64,000 bases of DNA, taken from the NCBI RefSeq assembly GCF_022603395.1, contig NZ_JAIBKA010000006.1, positions 279,829-343,828 on the forward strand, read 5' to 3'. The translations under genes and the position numbers were made by a program. Origin of the DNA: Desulfoferrobacter suflitae (GTDB lineage: Bacteria > Desulfobacterota > Syntrophobacteria > Syntrophobacterales > Syntrophobacteraceae). Positions 32,400 to 41,302 of this stretch are shown one piece after another (the first letter of the stretch is position 1; each line of letters opens with the position of its first letter). The notes below the pieces were generated by a model. It searched no databases and was not told the origin of the DNA. It was given only the letters and a program-made list of their open reading frames with translations.

Positions 32400-33446
32400 A
32401 TGACAAGAGATCTTTATCGCGATTCGGGAGTGGATCTGGGCAAGGCCAACGAGCTTGTCAAACGCATTCGGCCATTGGTGCGATCGACCTTCAACAGCGG
32501 GGTCATAACAGACATTGGAGGTTTTGGAGGGCTTTTTTCGTTCGACTGCCGTGACTTGAAAAACCCCGTCCTGGTCTCCTCGACAGATGGCGTGGGTACC
32601 AAGCTGAAAGTGGCATTCCTGGCCAATCGACATGACACTGTGGGCATCGACCTGGTGGCCATGTGTGTGAACGATATCATTGTGCAGGGAGCACGGCCGC
32701 TGTTTTTTCTGGACTACCTGGCCATGGGGAAGATTGAGCTGGACCTGGTCGAACAAATCATCGCGGGCATTGTGGGGGGATGCAAACAGGCCAAATGCTC
32801 TCTTATTGGTGGCGAGACCGCCGAAATGCCCGATTTTTACCAAGAAAATGAATATGATCTGGCCGGCTTTGCGGTGGGCTTGGTGGATAACAGCCAGATC
32901 ATCGACGGCTCCACCATTCACGTCGGCAATCATATCATCGGATTGGCCTCCAGCGGGCTCCACTCAAACGGCTACAGCCTGGTACGGCGCATCGTATTCG
33001 ATCAGCTGAAGATGGAGCCGGACAGCTTCATTCATGAATGCAACCGCACAGTCGCCGAAGAACTGCTCGAACCCACTGCCATTTATGTGGAATCCGTGCG
33101 CAAGCTGTTGCGCCAGTTTAAAATCCTGGGCATGGCCCACATCACCGGTGGCGGCTTCCATGACAACATCTGCAGGATCCTCCCGGGAGCTTGCCAGGCA
33201 ATTGTTTACCACGGGTCATGGGAAGTCCCCGCCATCTTTCAGTTTCTGCAGGAAAAAGGGAACATTTCGGAGGATGAAATGTATCGCGTTTTTAATCGAG
33301 GGATCGGCTATGTGCTCATCGTAGAACCCGAGGAATCCGACGAAATCATCCAGTTTCTCTATGCCATGGGGGAAAAGGCCTATCGCATAGGAGAAATTAT
33401 CGCTCGCGATGAAGCGTCTCCTCCGGTGCGAATCGCAAGTGAGTAG
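32400..33446 (+). CDS. purM: phosphoribosylformylglycinamidine cyclo-ligase (AIR synthetase)
   Basis: Closes the imidazole ring to give AIR in purine synthesis, using ATP. The 348-residue product starts with SGVDLGKANELVKRIRP, and has the ATP-site motif SSTDGVGTKLKVAF, the dimer-forming FLDYLAMGKIELDLVEQI, GGETAEMPDFYQENEYDLAG and ITGGGFHDNICRILP. All are family hallmarks at normal length. It ends 2 bases before the MoxR gene, so the MoxR-DUF58-transglutaminase genes may share its transcript. Confidence 0.96.
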   Translation: MTRDLYRDSGVDLGKANELVKRIRPLVRSTFNSGVITDIGGFGGLFSFDCRDLKNPVLVSSTDGVGTKLKVAFLANRHDTVGIDLVAMCVNDIIVQGARPLFFLDYLAMGKIELDLVEQIIAGIVGGCKQAKCSLIGGETAEMPDFYQENEYDLAGFAVGLVDNSQIIDGSTIHVGNHIIGLASSGLHSNGYSLVRRIVFDQLKMEPDSFIHECNRTVAEELLEPTAIYVESVRKLLRQFKILGMAHITGGGFHDNICRILPGACQAIVYHGSWEVPAIFQFLQEKGNISEDEMYRVFNRGIGYVLIVEPEESDEIIQFLYAMGEKAYRIGEIIARDEASPPVRIASE

Positions 33447-33448
33447 AC

Positions 33449-34420
33449 ATGTCGAGACCGACTCCCCTGCCGGATGATGCGACGCCACTGCAGGCGAAAA
33501 ACGAAAGGATAGATGCCGCCATATCGGTACTGTCCCACTACCTGCATGGCAAAGAAAAGGCCTTGCGCCTGGCTCTGATCTGTTTTTTCTCCAACGGACA
33601 TCTGCTCATAGAGGACCTTCCAGGCCTTGGCAAAACGACCCTGGCCATCGCCATCGCCAAGGTGTTGGGCCTCACCTTCGGCCGCATTCAGTGCACCTCC
33701 GACCTGCTGCCTTCGGACATTACCGGACTGTCCATTTACAATAAGAATCTGAGTGCCTTCGAGTTCCAGCAGGGCCCCATCTTCAACCACATCGTGCTAT
33801 TCGATGAGATCAACCGGGCCACTCCCAAGACACAGAGCGCATTGCTTGAAGCCATGGCGGAAAAGCAGGTGACCATCGAGGGCAGGACTTATGATTTGCC
33901 CCGGCCGTTCTTCGTCATTGCCACCCAGAACCCCACCGAGCAATTTGGGACCTTCCCTCTGCCCGAATCACAACTGGACCGATTCATGATGAAAATCAGC
34001 ATCGGATACCCGCCGCGAACGGCTGAAAGGGAAATTTTGAAGGGAGGCAGCAAGCGCAAAGAAATCTACTCCATGGAACCGGTCATGGATAAAGACGAAG
34101 TGATCGAGATTCAGCAATGCATAAAACAGAGGGTCTATGTTTCGGATAAGATCATCGATTATTTCCTGAACGTCATTGCTGCAACCCGGGAGAGCAAATA
34201 CCTGATTGCGGGCCTGTCGACCAGAGGGGCTCTGGCACTGGTGCAAACAGCCAAAACGGACGCTTTCTTCAGGAAAAAAGACTTTGTGGTGCCGGAAAAT
34301 CTTAAGGAATTGGCCCAGTATATTTTGCCCCATCGAGTCCTGTTCAAAGAAGAATATGAGTCCGCCGACAAGAAGGAGATCATACGATCAATCCTGGAAG
34401 AAGTGCCGGTCCCGGTGTAA
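33449..34420 (+). CDS. MoxR-family AAA+ ATPase
   Basis: The 323-residue ATPase acts as a chaperone-like assembly factor with VWA or DUF58 partners. It has Walker A EDLPGLGKTTLAIAIAK near residue 55, Walker B HIVLFDEINRATPKTQSALL, the FFVIATQNPTEQFGTFPLPE segment, arginine finger LPESQLDRFMMK, and a C-terminal lid domain. It is followed by DUF58 and transglutaminase-membrane genes, the standard MoxR-DUF58-TgpA trio. The stop TAA shares its last A with the probable start of the next gene. The trio's client is not known here. Confidence 0.94.
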   Translation: MSRPTPLPDDATPLQAKNERIDAAISVLSHYLHGKEKALRLALICFFSNGHLLIEDLPGLGKTTLAIAIAKVLGLTFGRIQCTSDLLPSDITGLSIYNKNLSAFEFQQGPIFNHIVLFDEINRATPKTQSALLEAMAEKQVTIEGRTYDLPRPFFVIATQNPTEQFGTFPLPESQLDRFMMKISIGYPPRTAEREILKGGSKRKEIYSMEPVMDKDEVIEIQQCIKQRVYVSDKIIDYFLNVIAATRESKYLIAGLSTRGALALVQTAKTDAFFRKKDFVVPENLKELAQYILPHRVLFKEEYESADKKEIIRSILEEVPVPV

Positions 34421-35289
34421 TCAAGATCAATAAAGCCGGCTGGATTTACATTATTCTGACTATCCTGGTCGGGTTTTCAGCGGTCAATACCGGCAATAAC
34501 CTCATCTACATCATCGCATCGGCACTGCTCAGCTATATGCTGGTTTCCGGGATTTTCGGCCGGCGCAACCTGTTCGAACTTGACATCGACCTGGAAATTC
34601 CACAGGAAATCTTCGCCCAGACCAGCACCCTCGTCGGCATTCGCGTGACCAACAGGCGAAAATTCATGCCCGCATTTCTAATTCGGGTGCTCGTCGAAAA
34701 TCACCACTCGTTATTTTCCTTCATCGGCCCCAATTCACAACATAAGCAGTATTGCGCGATGCAGTTCGAAACACGGGGCGCACACGTGATTCAAAACATC
34801 TATGTCAGTTCGGTTTTCCCCTTCAATTTCTTTTCGCGCTACAGAAAGCTCAAGCAGGCCCGCCGGCTGATCATCTTTGCCAGGCCTCAGAAATGCCGGT
34901 CCCTCCATTTCCAGGACAGACAAACCCGCGTCAAAGGAGAAAGCGCTGCCCTGACCCTGGGATACGATTCGGATATCGTCTCGATCAGGGATTACGTGTC
35001 GGGAGATCCGCTGAAATACATCAACTGGAAGTCGACGGCAAAAACGGGCACCCTGAAAACCAAGGAACTGGCAGCCATCGAGCTGCGGCAGGTGATGATC
35101 GATTTTGACAAGTTCGATAAGAAAGATCTGGAACATAGGATATCCTGCGTCACCTACCTGATTCTCAATTTCATCCGATCGAATGTTCCGGTGGGCCTGG
35201 TGATCGCCGGCGAGAGATTCAAACCCGCTGCAACCACAGCCCACAAATTGACTCTCCTGAAAAAACTGGCAGTGTATGGTCAAGATTAG
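34420..35289 (+). CDS. DUF58 domain protein, start codon apparently ATC
   Basis: A membrane-anchored partner of MoxR ATPases. Two N-terminal hydrophobic helices are followed by a cytoplasmic DUF58 domain with GDPLKYINWKSTAKTGTLKT, the family motif (R/K-D-Y-x-x-G-D). The frame from 34426 reads INKAGWIYIILTILVGFSAV and NTGNNLIYIIASALLS, plainly the conserved TR-x-G-W and N-T-G-N-N-L-x-Y start of the family. Yet no ATG, GTG, TTG or CTG precedes it in frame; the first ATG (34537) would remove both helices. The stop of moxR and ATC overlap as TAATC, the form of the common TAATG coupling, so an ATC start or a base error at 34422 is likely. The product would be 289 residues. It overlaps the next gene by 14 bases. 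Confidence 0.85.
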   Translation: MKINKAGWIYIILTILVGFSAVNTGNNLIYIIASALLSYMLVSGIFGRRNLFELDIDLEIPQEIFAQTSTLVGIRVTNRRKFMPAFLIRVLVENHHSLFSFIGPNSQHKQYCAMQFETRGAHVIQNIYVSSVFPFNFFSRYRKLKQARRLIIFARPQKCRSLHFQDRQTRVKGESAALTLGYDSDIVSIRDYVSGDPLKYINWKSTAKTGTLKTKELAAIELRQVMIDFDKFDKKDLEHRISCVTYLILNFIRSNVPVGLVIAGERFKPAATTAHKLTLLKKLAVYGQD

Positions 35290-37189
35290 CAGCATTTTAC
35301 AGATCATCACCTATCTGGTGGTTGGCGTAAGCTACGCGGCCGTTTTTCAATATGTCGAGACGTACTATTCTGCCAGTTTCGCCTCCCTGTTGGCCCTCTC
35401 CATCTACTTGAATTTCAACCGTTTCCTAAAGATTCCTCGGTGGCTTCTCAACAGCATCTCCCTTGGAGTGCTGACCATTTCAGCCCTCACCATCACCACC
35501 GAGTATCTGGTGGAACCCGTTTTGGGCGCGCTGCTCGTGCTGATTGCCATCAAGCTGCTGGATGACAAGGCTTTCAGAGACTACGCGCAAATATTTGCCA
35601 TGTGTGTTTTTGTGCTGATCGGCTCCAGCCTGCTTTCTTTGAGCATCGCCTTTCTTGGCTATTTTTCACTGACGGCGGTCCTGGCCACGAGTGCATTGAT
35701 TCTGCTGGCTTATTTTGCTCAGGATTCGGAAATCGCCATCCAGCGACGCAACCTGAACAAGGTTTTTTTGCAATCACTTCTCATCTGCGCCATCGCCTTG
35801 CCCGGTTCATTGATTTTCTTCGTGATCCTGCCCCGCACCAACTATCCCATACTGAGCTTTCTCAACAGAGAAGGCTATGCCAGGGCGGGCTTCACGGACC
35901 GCATCAATCTCGGGGAGATAGCAGAAATTCAGGAAAATAATCTGGTCATATTCCGGGCTCAAATGAGCCCCATCGATGACCAGGATCTCTACTGGCGAGG
36001 CATCGTCCTCGACCAATTCGACGGTAAATCCTGGAAAAGCGGCGCCGTTGACACCTCATCCAAACCCAGCTTGCGGAGAGGCCCGCAGGTTGAGCAAACC
36101 ATCTATCTGGAGCCTTACGGCAACAGATTTTTGTTCGCCCTCGACAAACCCCAATCGATTTTGCACCGGCATGTGGAACGGGCTCAGGATCTCACCTATT
36201 CTTTGTCCACATACATCGACGAAAGAGTCCGTTACAAGGCCGTCTCGGTCATCACGGACTTCCTTGTTGATCAATCCCCCGGGCATTCTCGATATGTTCA
36301 GCTGCCGGCGGATTTTTCACCAAGAATGGAACGGCTCGTCGCTGAGTTGTCCCACGGCAGGCAGGGAGGAGAAACCCTGCAGGCTTTGTTGGCATTTTTC
36401 AGGCAGGGCGATTTTCAGTATTCGATGAAGAACCTGCCCACCACGGACAACCCACTGGAGGATTTCCTGTTTCAAAACAGGAGCGGCAACTGTGAGTTTT
36501 TTGCTTCATCCCTGGCCGTAATGTTGCGCATGGCGAAGATCCCGGCGCGACTCGTGGGCGGTTACCGAGGCGGCTACTACAACCGGGCGGCCGGCTACTA
36601 CATGGTGCTGCAAAACAACGCGCACGTGTGGGTCGAAGCTTATCTGCCCGAAAAACAGGGCTGGCTAAGGATCGACCCGACCCTATACAGCCGGGCCGAT
36701 GCCTCCGTGAGTCCCGATCACGGCGTGTTCATGCGCCTCAAGCTCATGCTGGATACCTTCAATTACTACTGGTACAAATTCATCATCAACTATGATTTCA
36801 GCAAACAACTGGCCCTGATCCGGAAGCTCAAGGCAACCATCCAAAAACCGGATGTCCAAATCGATCTGGCCAAGCATCAAATTAAGCGCTACCTGCTCTA
36901 CCTTCTGGCTGCGGCTCCAGCGTTCCTGCTCATTTGTGCGCTGTATCGAGCCGTGCGCAGGCGCCCCCACGAAAAGTTGATGGCAAGATTCGAAGGCCGG
37001 ATGAGCCAGCTCGGCTATCAGCGTAAGCGCTCTGAAGGTCTTGAAGAATTTGTTGCACGCATTGAAGACCGCAGGGTGCGTGTCAAGGCAGCGCAATTTG
37101 TCAACCGGTTCGAATCGGTCTATTACCGGGACCTTGATTTCAGCTCCCATGAAATACAAGCGCTGCAGCGCCGCCTCAATGAACTTTAG
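35276..37189 (+). CDS. TgpA-like membrane transglutaminase (DUF3488 plus transglutaminase core)
   Basis: The 637-residue inner-membrane protein has six or so N-terminal helices (about 5-195), an extracytoplasmic loop, and a transglutaminase-like domain with a complete triad: Cys406 in SGNCEFFASSLAVMLRM, His450 in NNAHVWVEAYLP, Asp467 in WLRIDPTLY. A further helix near 545-565 precedes a cytoplasmic tail. TgpA of Pseudomonas is essential and has this layout; the reaction in other bacteria is unknown. It overlaps the DUF58 gene by 14 bases and is the last of the MoxR set. The ATG at 35276 agrees with the membrane start. Confidence 0.93.
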   Translation: MVKISSILQIITYLVVGVSYAAVFQYVETYYSASFASLLALSIYLNFNRFLKIPRWLLNSISLGVLTISALTITTEYLVEPVLGALLVLIAIKLLDDKAFRDYAQIFAMCVFVLIGSSLLSLSIAFLGYFSLTAVLATSALILLAYFAQDSEIAIQRRNLNKVFLQSLLICAIALPGSLIFFVILPRTNYPILSFLNREGYARAGFTDRINLGEIAEIQENNLVIFRAQMSPIDDQDLYWRGIVLDQFDGKSWKSGAVDTSSKPSLRRGPQVEQTIYLEPYGNRFLFALDKPQSILHRHVERAQDLTYSLSTYIDERVRYKAVSVITDFLVDQSPGHSRYVQLPADFSPRMERLVAELSHGRQGGETLQALLAFFRQGDFQYSMKNLPTTDNPLEDFLFQNRSGNCEFFASSLAVMLRMAKIPARLVGGYRGGYYNRAAGYYMVLQNNAHVWVEAYLPEKQGWLRIDPTLYSRADASVSPDHGVFMRLKLMLDTFNYYWYKFIINYDFSKQLALIRKLKATIQKPDVQIDLAKHQIKRYLLYLLAAAPAFLLICALYRAVRRRPHEKLMARFEGRMSQLGYQRKRSEGLEEFVARIEDRRVRVKAAQFVNRFESVYYRDLDFSSHEIQALQRRLNEL

Positions 37190-37298
37190 CAGCGTGGCGC
37201 GCGGGGCACACACCATCTCCCCCGCGGGGAAGGGGGTCGCGATGAGGAGGCGTGAGATTTCCTGAGATTGAATGGACAACACCCCGGGGAGGCAGAAG

Positions 37299-38105
37299 AT
37301 GGCACATCATTACGCTTTGGGAAACAGTGACGATGAAATTCAGAGACTCGAACAGCAGCACGGCACCTGGCGGTTCGCCACCGATGCGGTGCTGGCTGCC
37401 GCGGGTTTCTGTGCTGGGGACAGAGTCGCCGATCTGGGCGCAGGGCCGGGGTTCACAACCGACGAACTGGCCGGGCGCGTTGGTGCGACGGGAGCAGTGA
37501 CCGCAGTCGATAACGATGAACGATTCTGTGATTTGATTCGCTCTCAAGCAGCGGAAAACGTAACGGTCATTTGTGCGGACACGGCAACCCATCGTTTTCC
37601 AGGAGGCTCATTTGATGGGATGTTCGCCCGCTGGCTGTTCGCCCACATGGAAGATTTGACGCCCGTGCTCGAAACAATCGCGGAGGCCCTGAAGCCGGGA
37701 GGCATCCTCGCGGTCATGGACTACCTCCAGTACAGGTCCGTTGCGCTGATGCCCGATGCACACGCTTTCCAGTCGGCCTACGAGAAGCTCTTCCGAATTG
37801 CGCACCAACGCCGTCTTGGATTTCTCGATGTGATCGGTCGGCTGCCGCGCAAATTACGGCCTTTCGGGCTGGAGACCGTATGGATTAAAGCATTCTCCCT
37901 TGCCGGCGGCCCCGGCAGCGATGTCTGGGAATGGATGAGCCGCTTCCACCGGCAACTGCTGCCCATGCTCATCGAACAGGAGTTCCTGACCAACCAGGAA
38001 GTGCAAGCGGTCCAGGAAGAATGGGAGCGCATGACGGCCGACCCGACTTCAATTTTGGTATCACAGACGGTTGGTGGTCTCGTGGCAAGAAAAGTCACAA
38101 CCTGA
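37299..38105 (+). CDS. class I SAM-dependent methyltransferase
   Basis: The 268-residue protein has a SAM-binding Rossmann fold with motif I VADLGAGPGFTTDELAGRVG near residue 46, the acidic GAVTAVDNDERFCDLI end of strand 2, CADTATHRFPGGSFDGMFAR and the post-I LKPGGILAVMDY. Substrate not identifiable; the general pattern is of the UbiE/Methyltransf_11 type. The ATG at 37299 follows GGGGAGG 7 bases upstream; an ATG at 37272 would add nine residues. It is 109 bases after the transglutaminase gene and probably separate. Confidence 0.85.
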   Translation: MAHHYALGNSDDEIQRLEQQHGTWRFATDAVLAAAGFCAGDRVADLGAGPGFTTDELAGRVGATGAVTAVDNDERFCDLIRSQAAENVTVICADTATHRFPGGSFDGMFARWLFAHMEDLTPVLETIAEALKPGGILAVMDYLQYRSVALMPDAHAFQSAYEKLFRIAHQRRLGFLDVIGRLPRKLRPFGLETVWIKAFSLAGGPGSDVWEWMSRFHRQLLPMLIEQEFLTNQEVQAVQEEWERMTADPTSILVSQTVGGLVARKVTT

Positions 38106-38277
38106 CCGTGCACCGCAAACCGTCTGAATCTGCAATTGGGATCAATGGCGGCACCGGTATCTTTGCAAACAAGCCCCCGGAAAAATTGCGCCCCTTTAGA
38201 CTCGACACGGCCTCCTGCCCGTTGCACGGTTTGGACCGATGCCCTGAAACACTTCAGCTTTGCCTGCAGAATATGGC

Positions 38278-38748
38278 TCACATCCGCAAAGTCGCTGTCA
38301 ACCGGAGGGGATGCAACAGCAGGTCGAGGGCGTCGAGAATGCTGGTGGAAATCACGTCGGCGGCGGTCAAGGAGGCAAGTGCCGCCCCTTCCGTCTGTAT
38401 GACAGCGATGCCGAGGGCGGACTCTCGCAGCATCAGGTGGTCATTGCGGCCGTTGCCAATACATACGCAATGGTCAGGCCCCAATTCTTGAACGTAGTTC
38501 TTCTTGGCGCGAGCCTGGTCCTCCTTGGGGATGATTGACAAACGGCAATGGATTGTCGTCAGTTGCTCCTCGACTGACCCGAAAGTATCGGCGGTCAGCA
38601 CATGCACTTCCAGATCTCCGGCAAGTGCGGCAAGCCTTTTCGCAACCCCTGCGATGAGACCGCCGTCAAGGGCGATGGTGCCGTTGCAGTCGAGCACCAG
38701 ATGGGACACGTTGAGGGCCTTGCCACCCGGTATGGCTATCTTCAGCAT
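38278..38748 (-). CDS. small HAD-family protein (COG4087, soluble P-type-ATPase-like)
   Basis: The 156-residue protein has the short HAD core without cap: VLDCNGTIALDGG (motif I, where the second Asp of DxDGT is replaced, reading D-C-N-G-T), VHVLTADTFGSVEEQ (motif II), and CIGNGRNDHLMLRESALGI (motif IV, with N-D). It resembles the phosphatase domain of P-type ATPases in isolation. As the second Asp of motif I is Asn, it may be a phosphorylated binding protein rather than a phosphatase. The ATG at 38748 follows GGAAGG, 26 bases after pstB, so it is probably the last gene of the pst operon. Role unknown. Confidence 0.78.
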   Translation of the reverse strand: MLKIAIPGGKALNVSHLVLDCNGTIALDGGLIAGVAKRLAALAGDLEVHVLTADTFGSVEEQLTTIHCRLSIIPKEDQARAKKNYVQELGPDHCVCIGNGRNDHLMLRESALGIAVIQTEGAALASLTAADVISTSILDALDLLLHPLRLTATLRM

Positions 38749-38774
38749 ACATCCTTCCTTCACTGTTGAACTCA

Positions 38775-39548
38775 TCAGAATATGTTGTCGATGATTTCTT
38801 GAAAGAGCGCTGCATCCTGCAGTTGCCGTCGGTTCATCTGCTGCATAACGCGCCCCTCGCGCAGCACCCAGAGTCGGTCGGCCAGCCTGCGCGCCTGGCT
38901 CAGGCTGTGCGATACGGCGATGATGGTGTAGCGATCTTTCAAATCCACCAGCAGCTGCTCTATGGTTTCCGTCGCGCGAAAATCGAGCGACGCGGTGGGT
39001 TCATCCACCAGCAATACCTGGGGTCCAAGGGCCAGCGCACGGGCGAGACATAGGCGCTGCTGCTGCCCTCCGGAAAGGGTTGTAGCCTCATCCAGCAGCC
39101 GGGCTTCGACTTCATCCCACAAACCTACTTGGCGCAGGGCCCACTCCATGCGCTCCCTAAGCTCGCCGCCTCGCAAACCAAGGGTCACCTTGAGCGGCAT
39201 AGTCATGTTTTTCTCAATGGAAAAAGGCAACACCGCCGGAGTCTGAAAGACCATGGCCACCCGTCTTCGGAGCTCGGGCAGAGGGGGTGCATCGCGCGCA
39301 TAGATATCCACCAGGTGACCATCCAGTCGGATTCGGACCAGACCGCTGGTGCGGCAGTTGGGAAAAAACTCATTGAGACGATTGATGGCCCTCAACAAGG
39401 TAGACTTGCCCGATCCCGAAGGTCCAATGATAACATGCAGCTCAGCAGGCAGTATTGTCAGGCTGACATTTTCCAGGACTGTTTTGCCGGAAAATTCCAC
39501 GCACAACTCTTCTACGACAATAGCGGGGTTCGTTACCACTTTTTCCAT
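38775..39548 (-). CDS. pstB: phosphate ABC transporter ATP-binding protein
   Basis: The 257-residue ATPase of the high-affinity phosphate importer has Walker A GPSGSGKSTLLRAINRLNEF, Q-loop VFQTPAVLPFSI, signature LSGGQQQRLCLARALA, Walker B LLVDEPTASLDFRAT, and the switch His in VSHSLSQARRLAD. Typical PstB has QKPNPFP in the Q-loop region, which is QTPAVLPF here, so the protein is somewhat off the main PstB line. That feature recalls tungstate or general anion systems, though the neighbouring genes are PstA/PstC/PstS-like. It overlaps pstA by 16 bases. Confidence 0.85.
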   Translation of the reverse strand: MEKVVTNPAIVVEELCVEFSGKTVLENVSLTILPAELHVIIGPSGSGKSTLLRAINRLNEFFPNCRTSGLVRIRLDGHLVDIYARDAPPLPELRRRVAMVFQTPAVLPFSIEKNMTMPLKVTLGLRGGELRERMEWALRQVGLWDEVEARLLDEATTLSGGQQQRLCLARALALGPQVLLVDEPTASLDFRATETIEQLLVDLKDRYTIIAVSHSLSQARRLADRLWVLREGRVMQQMNRRQLQDAALFQEIIDNIF

Positions 39549-40411
39549 CGCTTCTCAAAGCGTCTTTGCAGCATGAAGGCGGTCAAGAACAAGGTCGAGG
39601 TCAAAAGGAGCAGCACCAGCGACGTTGCAAAACCCTGATCCAGCTGCCGACGAGTTTGGTGCTCCGCCGCCAGATAATAGATGCGAAACGGCAGCGCTTC
39701 AAAGCGTTCCCATAGGCCGCGCGGCATTCCCGCTTGAGCCACTACGCCGGTCAAAAGGATCACCGCGGTGTCTTCGGCCGCCCGTCCCATGGCGAGGATG
39801 ACCCCGCTGAGTATACCGCGGCTGGCGACCGGAAGCAAAATGTGCACAATGGCTTGCAGCCCGGACAGGCCACACACGGGGCCAAGTATGCGCAGATGCA
39901 CGGGGATCGCCTGCAGCGCCGTCTGTGTGGTACGTATCACATACGGCAGGACCAGGAGCGCGATACAAAGGGCGGCCAGAGCGAGTGACGTTCCCGCCTG
40001 GGGGAACAGGGTCCTGCGCAATAAGAGTATCAGGGCGAACCCGAACAGACCCATGACGATAGATGGGGTCCCCGCCAGCAGGTCCACGGCACAGCCAAGA
40101 GAGGCCCGCACTCGCTTGGATGCGTATTCAGCCAGATAGACACCGCTGGCAATGCCCACCGGTATCGACACAAAAGACGACACCAGAACCAGATAAAGTG
40201 TTCCCATCAGGGCTGGCCAGATACCTTCAAAAACGGGGGCGCGGCCGCTGACCGCGTCCAGCCAGTGAGTCTCGCCAAAAAACAGCGAGCCATCGATGCT
40301 TGCCAGCCCGCGCCGCAGCAGGAAGCCGACGAGCATGACGGCGGCAAGCGTAACCATCCCGGCGGAGAGCCAGGCGAACCCGACCAAACACCGATCAGCG
40401 ATCTTTTTCAT
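39533..40411 (-). CDS. pstA: phosphate ABC transporter permease PstA
   Basis: The 292-residue inner-membrane permease has about six helices and the PstA-type binding-protein-dependent fold, with GIASGVYLAEYASKRVRASL, the TPSIVMGLFGFALIL segment and the EAA loop LRILGPVCGLSGLQAIVHILLP-type region near AASRGILSG. Two starts are possible: TTG at 40438, or ATG at 40411 (MKKIADRCLVG), which I prefer because it fits homology. It overlaps pstC by 17 bases and pstB by 16, a tightly coupled operon. Confidence 0.88.
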   Translation of the reverse strand: MKKIADRCLVGFAWLSAGMVTLAAVMLVGFLLRRGLASIDGSLFFGETHWLDAVSGRAPVFEGIWPALMGTLYLVLVSSFVSIPVGIASGVYLAEYASKRVRASLGCAVDLLAGTPSIVMGLFGFALILLLRRTLFPQAGTSLALAALCIALLVLPYVIRTTQTALQAIPVHLRILGPVCGLSGLQAIVHILLPVASRGILSGVILAMGRAAEDTAVILLTGVVAQAGMPRGLWERFEALPFRIYYLAAEHQTRRQLDQGFATSLVLLLLTSTLFLTAFMLQRRFEKRWKKW

Positions 40412-41300
40412 AAGTCTTTTCGTTATCGGCACGGCCAATTCGTTGGATGAGCAGATTGATCATCCCCATGAGCAAGAACAAAACCAGTCCCGCTGCAAAG
40501 ACAGACCGGTAGGCCATACTCTGGCTGTCCGTTGCCAGAACCAGCGCGATATGGGCCGTGAGAGTGCGAATGGAGACAAATAGAGAGACGGGAAATTGCG
40601 CGGCGTTTCCGGCCAGCATGAGCGAAATCAGCGTATCGCCGATCGCCCTGCCAAAGCCAAGAATAGCCGCCACTAGCAGTCCCTGGGCAGAGGCCGGGAT
40701 CAACACGTGCCGCACCTGTTCGATGGGAGTGAAGCCCAGCGCCGCCGAGGCCAGTGTGAGAGTCGGATCAATACGTTCGAGTCTGGCCTGAAAAACCAGA
40801 ACGATCGTGGGCAAAATAAGGAGACTCAGGGTTATGGCGGCGGTCAGAAGAGTGAAGCCGGTTCCTGCCGACAGCCAGTCACGCATGAGCGGAACCAGCA
40901 GAAAAACCGATACAAATCCGTAAATGACCGTTGGAATGCCCGTCATGAAATGCACCAGTGTCTTTAACAATCCGGCTGCCGGGGCCGGAGCGAGTGAGTG
41001 CACGAAAAAACAAATGGCGACGGCCCCAGGGAAGGCCAGAAACAGGGCCAGCAGAGAAATAGCGAAGGACCCCGCGCACATGGGCAGAATGCCATAGCTG
41101 CCGGCAAACGGCTGCCAGCGCCGTGAAAACACCTCACCCAGTTCCCCTGAAGTGAACAGAGGCAGGCAGAAATACGCCAGCAACAGCAGGATGGAAATGA
41201 TCGCCACTGCCGCAATGGCGGTGGCGATCAACAGGATTCGTTCGATGCAACGCTCCAGCTTGGAACGTAAGCGCAAACCGCATGGGCGACCGAAAGGCAT
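40395..41300 (-). CDS. pstC: phosphate ABC transporter permease PstC
   Basis: The 301-residue inner-membrane permease has about six helices. Conserved parts are the opening helix after a basic stretch (MPFGRPCGLRLRSKLERCIE), GSYGILPMCAGSFAISLLAL, GIPTVIYGFVSVFLLVPLM, and AALGFTPIEQVRHVLIPASA for contact with PstB. The ATG lies 2 bases after the pstS stop, typical of translational coupling. With PstA it forms the membrane channel of the importer. Confidence 0.88.
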   Translation of the reverse strand: MPFGRPCGLRLRSKLERCIERILLIATAIAAVAIISILLLLAYFCLPLFTSGELGEVFSRRWQPFAGSYGILPMCAGSFAISLLALFLAFPGAVAICFFVHSLAPAPAAGLLKTLVHFMTGIPTVIYGFVSVFLLVPLMRDWLSAGTGFTLLTAAITLSLLILPTIVLVFQARLERIDPTLTLASAALGFTPIEQVRHVLIPASAQGLLVAAILGFGRAIGDTLISLMLAGNAAQFPVSLFVSIRTLTAHIALVLATDSQSMAYRSVFAAGLVLFLLMGMINLLIQRIGRADNEKTYEKDR

Positions 41301-41302
41301 GC

